Source of the DNA: Thiodiazotropha sp037382205 | GTDB taxonomy: Bacteria > Pseudomonadota > Gammaproteobacteria > Chromatiales > Chromatiaceae | Assembly (NCBI GenBank): GCA_037382205.1 | Contig: JARRQD010000284.1 | Location: forward strand, 1-5,018 | Direction of reading: 5' to 3' | Length of the DNA stretch: 5,018 nucleotides | Shown here: positions 1 to 5,018 of the stretch, piece after piece | Numbering within the stretch: position 1 is the stretch's first letter | How the letters are laid out: each line of letters starts with the position of its first letter | The notes under the pieces: generated by a model | What the model was told of the DNA's origin: nothing | The model's database searches: none | What the model saw: only the letters and a program-made list of their open reading frames with translations | Position numbers and translations under genes: made by a program

Positions 1-492
1 GTGGACGCTTCGTCCCTGGCGGATCGTTATCGTGATCTGCAACGGGTGGTACATCCCGATCGATATGCAAACGGCACAGAGCAAGAGCGGCGACTCTCCG
101 TTCAAGGCGCATCACTGATCAATGAGGCGTTTGAAACCCTTAAGGATCCAGTGGCCAGGGCCGCTTATCTGCTCTCCCTGCATGGCATAGAGATGGATGC
201 CCAAAACGAGTCGACTCAGGATATGGCTTTTTTGATGCAGCAGATGGAGTTGCGGGAGGAACTGGAGGGTCTGCGGGAACAATCCGGACCCTACGAAAAT
301 TTGCTCGATCTGAGTAGCCGGATCAACAAGCAGATTACCGATCTGGTGGCCCAGATCGCCATGCAGTTTGAAACCCCAAATGAAGAGCAGTTGGAAGAGG
401 CTCGGGAAATCTTGCGAAAAATGCGCTTTCTGCAGAAGCTCCGTGCGGAAACGGAGCGTGTGGAGGCGGAACTTGAAGACAGTTTGAATTGA
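1..492 (+). CDS. hscB: HscB, J-domain co-chaperone for Fe-S cluster assembly (5' end cut by window)
   Basis: HscB is a cytoplasmic J-type co-chaperone that binds the scaffold IscU, brings it to HscA and stimulates HscA ATPase activity. The visible part has the J-domain HPD signature at residues 18-20 (numbered from base 1), then the family motif LLSLHG. The C-terminal IscU-binding helical domain begins near AFLMQQMELREEL at residues 76-88 and ends with the conserved KMRFLQKLR stretch around residue 143. In E. coli HscB the HPD motif is at residues 32-34, so about 14 N-terminal residues should lie left of the window. The GTG at base 1 is therefore most likely an internal Val codon and not the start. 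Compared with E. coli, the IscU-contact position corresponding to Leu96 appears to be Met82, a conservative change. The gene ends 14 bases before hscA. The identification is firm; only the true start is unseen. Confidence 0.96.
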   Translation: MDASSLADRYRDLQRVVHPDRYANGTEQERRLSVQGASLINEAFETLKDPVARAAYLLSLHGIEMDAQNESTQDMAFLMQQMELREELEGLREQSGPYENLLDLSSRINKQITDLVAQIAMQFETPNEEQLEEAREILRKMRFLQKLRAETERVEAELEDSLN

Positions 493-506
493 GTGGAATG
501 CGATAG

Positions 507-2381
507 ATGGCACTTCTTCAGATAGCTGAGCCCGGTCAGGCTCAGGCCCCTCATCAGCACCGGCTCTCTGCGGGCATCGATCTCGGTACCACCAACTCTC
601 TGGTTGCCACCGTACGAAGCGGGCAAGCCGAAACGCTGCCGGATCAGCAGGGGCGTCATCTTTTACCCTCTGTGGTACGTTACCGGCGGTCGGGTATTCA
701 GGTTGGCCATGAAGCCAAACAGTCTGAAGTGGACGATCCACTCAATACCATCTCTTCAGCGAAGCGGCTGATCGGTCGTGGCCTCGACGATATCAAAACC
801 CTCGGCAGTCAGCTGCCCTACCATTTTGTCGATCTGCAGAGCAGCGTTCCCAGGATCAAGACGGAGGCCGGAGATATCTCGCCTGTAGAGGTCTCGGCAG
901 AAGTACTCAGACAACTCACAGAGCGGGCCGAAGGCGCACTTGGGGGCGCGCTGGAGGGGGTGGTGATCACCGTGCCTGCCTATTTCGATGAAGCCCAGCG
1001 TCAGGCCACTAAGGACGCGGCCAAACTGGCCGGGTTGCATGTACTGAGACTGCTCAACGAGCCAACCGCAGCGGCTGTCGCCTATGGTCTGGATAAAGGG
1101 GCAGAAGGGGTGCATGCGATTTACGATCTGGGTGGAGGCACCTTCGACATCTCCATTCTCAGGCTCAACAAAGGGGTTTTTGAGGTTTTAGCCACGGGTG
1201 GCGACTCGGCTCTTGGTGGTGACGATTTTGATCGCTGTGTAGCAGAATGGATCATGCAACAGGCTGGGATGGATGACGATGTCAGCCAGGGAATGATCAA
1301 GCGTCTGATGCATGCCGCCTGTGTGGCCAAAGAGGCTTTGACAGAGGCGGAACAGACGGCTCTCGAAGTCAATATCGGGCCAGATCAGCGCTGGCAGGGC
1401 AGTTTGAGCCGGGAGCAGTTCAACAGTCTGATCGATCCATTGGTAACAAAGAGCCTGATGGCCTGCCGACGGACCCTGAGGGATGCCGGGGTAGGCGTTG
1501 ATGAGGTTCAGGAAGTGGTCATGGTGGGTGGATCGACCAGAGTGCCCCGGGTGCGGGAAAAGGTGGGTGAACTGTTCAGCACTGAACCGTTGGTGGATAT
1601 CGACCCAGATCGGGTGGTAGCCGTTGGTGCAGCGATCCAGGCGGACATCCTGGTAGGTAATAAACCCGGTGATGAGATGCTGCTGCTGGATGTGATTCCA
1701 CTCTCCCTTGGTATCGAGACCATGGGGGGATTGAGTGAGAAGCTGATCGCTCGAAATACAACAATTCCTGTCGCTCGGGCCCAGGAGTTCACCACCTTTA
1801 AGGATGGTCAGTCGGCGATGGCGATCCATGTGGTGCAGGGGGAGCGGGAACTGGTCGTGGACTGTCGCTCCCTGGCCCGATTTGAGCTGCGTGGGATTCC
1901 ACCGATGGTTGCTGGGGCTGCCCGGATCCGAGTGACCTTTGCCGTCGATGCGGACGGCTTGCTGAGTGTCAGTGCCATAGAGCAGAGTAGTGGTGTGCAG
2001 GCCCATATCGAGGTCAAACCCTCCTACGGTCTGACCGATCAGGAGATTGAAACCATGTTGCGAGAATCCATCGCCCACGCGGATAAGGATAAGCAGGCCC
2101 GTAGCCTGAGAGAGCAGCAGGTCGAAGCCGAGCGGGTCATCGAGGCGTTGCAAGCTGCGCTGGCCGAGGATGGAGAGAAATTGCTGGATGCAACCGAGCG
2201 TCAGCAGGTGGATGCGGCTCTCGAAACCCTGCGCAAGGTGAGCCAAGATGGTGATCAGGCGCAGATCAAGAGTCAGATAGCCAAACTCGAAAAAAGCTGT
2301 GGCTTCTACGTGGAGAGACGCATGAATCAGAGTATTCAGCAGGCCATGTCGGGGCACAATGTCGATGAATTCGAACATTAA
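507..2381 (+). CDS. hscA: HscA, specialised Hsp70 chaperone of the ISC system
   Basis: HscA is a cytoplasmic Hsp70-class ATPase dedicated to IscU. With HscB it drives ATP-dependent conformational changes that help transfer the cluster to acceptor proteins. The 624-residue product is close to the usual length (about 616-620). The start at 507 gives MALLQI, the same beginning as E. coli HscA, and a partial ribosome site (GAGTGG, 491-496) overlaps the hscB stop. The nucleotide-binding domain covers roughly residues 20-390. It has the phosphate-1 motif GIDLGTTNS at 23-31, the phosphate-2 motif DLGGGTFDIS at 207-216 and the adenosine motif VMVGGSTRVP at 338-347. The interdomain linker LLLDVIPLSLG follows at about 392-402, then the beta-sandwich substrate-binding domain and a charged helical lid. 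The linker and the RNTTIPVARAQEFTTF stretch match HscA rather than general DnaK, and the neighbours confirm this. No key motif is damaged. Confidence 0.98.
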   Translation: MALLQIAEPGQAQAPHQHRLSAGIDLGTTNSLVATVRSGQAETLPDQQGRHLLPSVVRYRRSGIQVGHEAKQSEVDDPLNTISSAKRLIGRGLDDIKTLGSQLPYHFVDLQSSVPRIKTEAGDISPVEVSAEVLRQLTERAEGALGGALEGVVITVPAYFDEAQRQATKDAAKLAGLHVLRLLNEPTAAAVAYGLDKGAEGVHAIYDLGGGTFDISILRLNKGVFEVLATGGDSALGGDDFDRCVAEWIMQQAGMDDDVSQGMIKRLMHAACVAKEALTEAEQTALEVNIGPDQRWQGSLSREQFNSLIDPLVTKSLMACRRTLRDAGVGVDEVQEVVMVGGSTRVPRVREKVGELFSTEPLVDIDPDRVVAVGAAIQADILVGNKPGDEMLLLDVIPLSLGIETMGGLSEKLIARNTTIPVARAQEFTTFKDGQSAMAIHVVQGERELVVDCRSLARFELRGIPPMVAGAARIRVTFAVDADGLLSVSAIEQSSGVQAHIEVKPSYGLTDQEIETMLRESIAHADKDKQARSLREQQVEAERVIEALQAALAEDGEKLLDATERQQVDAALETLRKVSQDGDQAQIKSQIAKLEKSCGFYVERRMNQSIQQAMSGHNVDEFEH

Positions 2382-2385
2382 AGGA
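2381..2385 (+). promoter_or_regulatory. Ribosome binding site of fdx
   Basis: AAGGA lies nine bases before the ATG at 2395 and overlaps the last base of the hscA stop codon. It decides the fdx start: an in-frame ATG at 2359 lies inside hscA, and would add 12 residues not found in the family. Confidence 0.75.
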
Positions 2386-2394
2386 ACACGTAGT

Positions 2395-2733
2395 ATGCCG
2401 CAAGTCATCTTTCTGCCACACGAAGAGATCTGTCCCGAAGGGGCGGCGATTGATGTGGAACCGGGAACGACTCTCTGTGATGCTGCACTGAAAAACGGTA
2501 TCGAGATCGAGCATGCCTGTGAAAAGTCCTGTGCTTGTACCACCTGCCACGTGATCATTCGTGAAGGCTTCGACTCTTTGCAGGAGGCAGAGGAGGTGGA
2601 AGAGGACATGCTCGACAAAGCCTGGGGTCTCGAGCCTGAATCGAGGCTCAGCTGTCAGGCTAGGGTGGGGGATAAAGACCTGGTGGTCGAGATCCCAAAG
2701 TACACCATCAACATGGTTTCGGAACACCACTGA
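2395..2733 (+). CDS. fdx: Fdx, ISC-type [2Fe-2S] ferredoxin
   Basis: This is the adrenodoxin-type ferredoxin of the ISC system. It is a cytoplasmic electron carrier that feeds electrons to the IscS/IscU assembly machinery. The start at 2395 gives MPQVIFLPHEE and a 112-residue protein, against 111 in E. coli. The four expected cluster ligands are Cys42, Cys48, Cys51 (within HACEKSCACTTCH) and Cys87 (within RLSCQARV). The extra conserved Cys46 of isc ferredoxins is also present, as are Cys13 (also in E. coli) and Cys28 (Ile in E. coli, as I recall it). The acidic stretch EEVEEDMLDKAWGLEPESR, typical of the partner-binding helix, precedes the last ligand. The gene lies 13 bases after hscA and 13 bases before iscX, consistent with one operon. 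A longer frame opening at 2359 is rejected as the start because it overlaps hscA and departs from the family N-terminus. Confidence 0.97.
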   Translation: MPQVIFLPHEEICPEGAAIDVEPGTTLCDAALKNGIEIEHACEKSCACTTCHVIIREGFDSLQEAEEVEEDMLDKAWGLEPESRLSCQARVGDKDLVVEIPKYTINMVSEHH

Positions 2734-2735
2734 TT

Positions 2736-2740
2736 GGGAG
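2736..2740 (+). promoter_or_regulatory. Ribosome binding site of iscX
   Basis: GGGAG lies six bases before the ATG at 2747, just after the fdx stop. It supports the short 66-residue reading of iscX over longer in-frame extensions that run back into fdx. Confidence 0.7.
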
Positions 2741-2746
2741 ATCGTC

Positions 2747-2947
2747 ATGGGCTTGAAATGGGTTGACAGTATCAACATCGCCATTGAACTCGATGAGACT
2801 CATCCAGATGTAGATCCGCGCACGATCAACTTTGTCGATCTGCGGGATTGGGTGATTAAACTGGATGATTTCGATGATGATCCACACCACTCCGGGGAAA
2901 AGATACTCGAATCGATTCAGGCAGCCTGGATCGAGGAGCGAGAGTAA
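2747..2947 (+). CDS. iscX: IscX (YfhJ), small acidic ISC accessory protein
   Basis: IscX is a small cytoplasmic protein that binds iron through an acidic surface and contacts IscS. In E. coli it modulates the rate of cluster formation alongside the frataxin homologue CyaY. The 66-residue product equals the E. coli length and starts with the same MGLKW. It keeps the family signature DLDDFDDDP-like core (here LDDFDDDPHHSGEKILE, about residues 39-55) and ends in WIEERE. Acidic residues dominate (ETHPDVDPRT, DDFDDD), as expected for an iron-binding face. The open frame extends upstream into fdx to 2561, but that part is an out-of-register shadow of fdx and has no family similarity. iscX is the usual last gene of the isc operon. 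Here another gene follows after 21 bases. Confidence 0.96.
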   Translation: MGLKWVDSINIAIELDETHPDVDPRTINFVDLRDWVIKLDDFDDDPHHSGEKILESIQAAWIEERE

Positions 2948-2968
2948 TCTCCTGCCCAAAGCTATTTG

Positions 2969-3478
2969 ATGAAACCGACTATTGCTCGTCGTCTATTCAG
3001 CTGGGTGCTGCAGATAGCTGGCCTTTTGCTGGTGCTGTTGCTGATCCATCTCTGGCAAACCCGTGATTTAGTGGCGGGTGTTGCACCCCCCCTATCTGGC
3101 CATAGCTTGCAAGGGACTCCTGTAGACCTGGATGCTTTCGGCGATCATCCAATTGTCATCCATTTCTGGGCAACCTGGTGTCCGGTATGCAAGCTGGAGG
3201 GGCCGTCGATCGAGCAGTTGGCGGAAGATCTCCAAGTGGTCACCGTGGCTATGCAATCGGGGCAGGCTGAAGAAGTCAGCGACTATCTTCAACACAACGA
3301 TCTCGAATTTACCACCATCAATGATCCTCAGGGTAAACTCGCTTCCGCTTGGCATGTTCGAGGTTTGCCCACCAGTTATATCATTGATGAAGATCGCCGG
3401 GTTAGGTTCGTATCGGTGGGGTACACTCCGGCGCTGACTTTGCGACTGCGTCTTTGGTTGCTGGATACTATTTTATAG
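2969..3478 (+). CDS. Membrane-anchored TlpA/ScsD-like thioredoxin-fold protein
   Basis: This appears to be a thiol-disulfide oxidoreductase tethered to the inner membrane and facing the periplasm. With ATG 2969 as start it has 169 residues, close to ScsD proteins (about 168). A basic start (MKPTIARRLF) leads into one hydrophobic segment at about residues 12-28, acting as a signal anchor. The TlpA-like domain follows: the active site is WCPVC at 70-74, within HFWATWCPVCKLEGPS, and the cis-proline loop is GLPTSYIID with Pro134. CPVC fits the ScsD/MtbDsbE-like group better than CcmG/DsbE proteins, which usually have CEPC-type (CPTC/CEPC) sites. Whether it oxidises or reduces, and its substrate, cannot be read from sequence. 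A TTG at 2966 adds one residue. No good ribosome site precedes either start, suggesting weak initiation or translation carried over from iscX. The short gap implies read-through from the isc operon. Confidence 0.85.
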   Translation: MKPTIARRLFSWVLQIAGLLLVLLLIHLWQTRDLVAGVAPPLSGHSLQGTPVDLDAFGDHPIVIHFWATWCPVCKLEGPSIEQLAEDLQVVTVAMQSGQAEEVSDYLQHNDLEFTTINDPQGKLASAWHVRGLPTSYIIDEDRRVRFVSVGYTPALTLRLRLWLLDTIL

Positions 3479-3531
3479 GATTGATTGCGATTACCGTTCC
3501 CGTTCCTGACATCGCAGCCGGGCAAAGGCAA

Positions 3532-3540
3532 TGTTATGAT
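3532..3540 (+). promoter_or_regulatory. Possible extended -10 promoter element upstream of the lipoprotein gene
   Basis: TGT followed by TATGAT (3535-3540) fits an extended -10 element of a sigma-70 promoter, 77 bases before the lipoprotein start. No good -35 box sits at the usual 16-18 base spacing. The closest match, CTGACA at 3506-3511, is 23 bases away and too far. Extended -10 promoters can work without a strong -35, but a motif this short can arise by chance. Confidence 0.3.
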
Positions 3541-3606
3541 GCAGCAGATATTGGTCAGTGGGGTGGCGTCTCGTTCTGATTGCCCCTCTGATGCTTGGAA
3601 TGCCCC

Positions 3607-3610
3607 GGAG
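3607..3610 (+). promoter_or_regulatory. Ribosome binding site of the OmpA-type lipoprotein gene
   Basis: GGAG lies seven bases before the ATG at 3618. It supports that start, which also places a proper signal peptide at the N-terminus. Confidence 0.7.
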
Positions 3611-3617
3611 ATAAGCT

Positions 3618-5009
3618 ATGACGCTTCTAAAAAGATGTGCTTCTCTCATTGTTTTGGGAGTCGTGTTTGTTGGTTGCACCACCACGCCGACACTCTCCCA
3701 GACCGATGTGTTTGAAACTTATGGTGAACTATCGAGTTTCAGAAAGCGTCTGGCTGAGGATGAAGCGACTGGCATGTTCAGTCTCGCCCCGGAAGGGTTC
3801 AGCAAAGCAGAGGACAAACTCAATCAGGCAATCTCCCTGGGTCGATCGAAAAAAGATCAAGCCGTAGCCAAGGCAATCAGTGATGGGTATGTGATACTCA
3901 AAAAGGCAGAAGCAGATGCCACTACCACTAAGTCTGTGATGCGTGAGGTGCTGGAAGCCCGCCGCTTGGCCATAGCGGCAGGCGCCGACAGTATGATGCC
4001 AGAACAATTCGAGGTACTGGAGAACAAGTTTCGTCTGGCCGCTGAGCAGGTGGAGTTGGGTGACCTTGAAGCGGCGAAGAAGTGGCGTCCAGAGATGCTG
4101 GAAGGGTATGCCGCCATCGAGCTGGATGCGCTGAAGCAGGATGCCACAGAGAATGCCCGCTACGATATCTCCCAGGCGATCAAGAGTGGGGCAGATGATT
4201 ATGCGCCGAAAACTTTGAAATTGGCACGAGAGGAGTTGGCATTGGCCGTCGCCGTGCTGGAGACCAACAAAACCCAGCGCGCCAAGGCGAAAAACCATGC
4301 CCTGGAAGCCAGCAAGCAGGCCAGAAGAAGCATCGAACTGACTGAATTGATCAAAGAGTTTGAGAACCGGAACTACACCTCGGAAGATATCCTGCTCTGG
4401 TATCAGAAACAACTCGTACAGATCAACCAATCCGCAAAGATTCCATTGCCATTAGATCGGCCTAACCATGAAGTGGTAAAAGTACTGCAGGACAAACTGG
4501 CCTACTATGCCGATTTGCGTCAGGCTGAACGAGCGACCCGCATCGATCTGCAGACCCGGCTTGAAGCCGTGGAGCGGCAAAACCGGGAAGCCCAGGCCCG
4601 CTTCGATAAAATTCAGGATCTGTTCAGCCCTGAAGAGGCCAATGTCTATCGACAGGGCCATAATATACTTTTAGAGATGAGAGCTTTTAATTTTCCAAGC
4701 GGTGGTACCGATATCCAGGCCGATAACTTCGAACTGCTGGATAAGATCGTCACTGCTATCCAATCCTTTCCAAATCCCGATGTGGTGGTGTCTGGGCATA
4801 CCGACTCGGTCGGCGGGGAAGAGACAAACCGCCAACTCTCTCATCAGCGAGCAGAAACGGTAGCGTCGTTTCTTGAGAAGGTCGGTGGGGTGGATCGAAC
4901 TCGATTGACAGCCATTGGTTATGGCGAGGAGCGCCCGGTTGCCAACAACGAAACTGAGATTGGTCGTAAAAGCAATCGCAGAATCGAGGTGCTCATAATC
5001 AATGAATGA
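3618..5009 (+). CDS. OmpA-family lipoprotein with helical repeats (DUF4398-like plus OmpA C-terminal domain)
   Basis: The 463-residue product is probably an outer-membrane lipoprotein that grips peptidoglycan. Its signal peptide has a basic start (MTLLKR), a hydrophobic core and a lipobox-like FVGC with the candidate lipidated Cys20. Thr follows at +2, with no Asp retention signal, so the outer membrane is favoured. Phe at the -3 position is unusual. Residues about 45-245 are alpha-helical and contain three related units of about 70 residues, resembling DUF4398-type lipoprotein domains. A charged coiled coil spans about 295-340. The OmpA peptidoglycan-binding domain occupies about 350-463, with GHTDSVG at 393-399 supplying the conserved Asp396 and NRRIE at 453-457 supplying the conserved Arg455 region. 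The start at 3618 has a GGAG site. A structural role between envelope layers is inferred from this architecture. I know of no specific named function, and it may be only incidentally next to the isc operon. Confidence 0.88.
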   Translation: MTLLKRCASLIVLGVVFVGCTTTPTLSQTDVFETYGELSSFRKRLAEDEATGMFSLAPEGFSKAEDKLNQAISLGRSKKDQAVAKAISDGYVILKKAEADATTTKSVMREVLEARRLAIAAGADSMMPEQFEVLENKFRLAAEQVELGDLEAAKKWRPEMLEGYAAIELDALKQDATENARYDISQAIKSGADDYAPKTLKLAREELALAVAVLETNKTQRAKAKNHALEASKQARRSIELTELIKEFENRNYTSEDILLWYQKQLVQINQSAKIPLPLDRPNHEVVKVLQDKLAYYADLRQAERATRIDLQTRLEAVERQNREAQARFDKIQDLFSPEEANVYRQGHNILLEMRAFNFPSGGTDIQADNFELLDKIVTAIQSFPNPDVVVSGHTDSVGGEETNRQLSHQRAETVASFLEKVGGVDRTRLTAIGYGEERPVANNETEIGRKSNRRIEVLIINE

Positions 5010-5018
5010 TCAACAACA
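5002..5018 (+). CDS. Possible start of a downstream gene (cut by window end)
   Basis: An ATG at 5002 opens a frame reading MNDQQ to the window edge and overlaps the last eight bases of the lipoprotein gene in another frame. GAGGTG at 4986-4991 would serve as its ribosome site, ten bases upstream. A second candidate, ATG 5006, overlaps the TGA stop in an ATGA arrangement but has a poorer spacing of 14 bases. Only five codons are visible, so neither product nor reality can be judged. Confidence 0.3.

Larger units (their letters stand above)
3479..3617 (+). other. Intergenic gap between the thioredoxin-like gene and the OmpA-type lipoprotein gene
   Basis: This 139-base stretch is the longest non-coding segment in the window. 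I see no hairpin followed by a T-run, so no intrinsic terminator for the upstream transcript is apparent. A short tandem CGTTCC CGTTCC lies at 3494-3505. A weak promoter-like element is listed separately. Open frames crossing the gap overlap the lipoprotein gene heavily and resemble nothing I recognise. Confidence 0.6.

Noticed and set aside
2359..2394. An earlier in-frame ATG for fdx at 2359.
   Set aside because: It sits inside hscA, adds residues absent from the ferredoxin family and lacks the AAGGA site that precedes 2395.
1188..2618. A 476-codon open frame on the minus strand opposite hscA and fdx.
   Set aside because: It lies wholly antisense to two firmly identified genes. Its His-, Gln- and Ser-rich composition is typical of reverse-strand shadows, and it matches no recognised family.
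3527..3584. Inverted pair GGCAAT (3527-3532) and ATTGCC (3579-3584) as a possible hairpin.
   Set aside because: The six-base stems are separated by 46 bases and no T-run follows. This is within chance expectation and does not support a terminator or riboswitch.
3536..3715. A 59-codon plus-strand frame starting at ATG 3536, with AAAGG at 3524-3528 upstream.
   Set aside because: It overlaps the lipoprotein gene by about 98 bases in another frame, reads into its signal peptide region and has no recognisable features. The lipoprotein start at 3618 is much better supported.
1..5018. A novel defence, mobile or otherwise undescribed system.
   Set aside because: All long plus-strand genes belong to known families (ISC proteins, TlpA/ScsD-like thioredoxin, OmpA-type lipoprotein). 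No repeats, integrase, transposase, toxin-antitoxin pair or unexplained large gap was seen.

Overview
The window looks like ordinary gammaproteobacterial chromosome of moderate GC content. All the genes lie on the plus strand and are tightly packed. The evidence for the lineage is the order hscB-hscA-fdx-iscX, which is the distal half of the ISC iron-sulfur cluster assembly operon, together with protein sequences that closely match the Escherichia coli versions. No mobile element, CRISPR array, tRNA or rRNA was seen, and nothing suggests recent transfer. I cannot name the genus from the sequence.

Positions 1-2947 hold the isc genes. hscB is cut by the left edge of the window, followed by complete hscA, fdx and iscX. 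The gaps between genes are only 13-14 bases, so they are almost certainly co-transcribed from a promoter upstream of the window (iscR-iscS-iscU-iscA are expected there). HscB (J-protein) delivers the IscU scaffold to HscA (Hsp70 ATPase), which helps release the nascent cluster. Fdx supplies electrons for cluster assembly. IscX is a small acidic iron-binding modulator of IscS.

Positions 2969-3478 encode a membrane-anchored thioredoxin-fold protein with a CPVC active site, of the TlpA/ScsD type. It starts 21 bases after iscX with no terminator between them, so it probably belongs to the same transcript, although its job would be in the periplasm rather than the cytoplasm.

Positions 3479-3617 are a 139-base non-coding gap with one weak promoter candidate. 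Positions 3618-5009 encode a 463-residue lipoprotein with a repeated alpha-helical N-terminal region, a coiled coil and a C-terminal OmpA-type peptidoglycan-binding domain. It is probably an outer-membrane-to-cell-wall linker. A further gene may begin at 5002, overlapping its end.

I found no convincing undescribed system. The points most worth checking are the threefold repeat of about 70 residues in the OmpA-type lipoprotein and the attachment of an extracytoplasmic redox gene to the isc operon.
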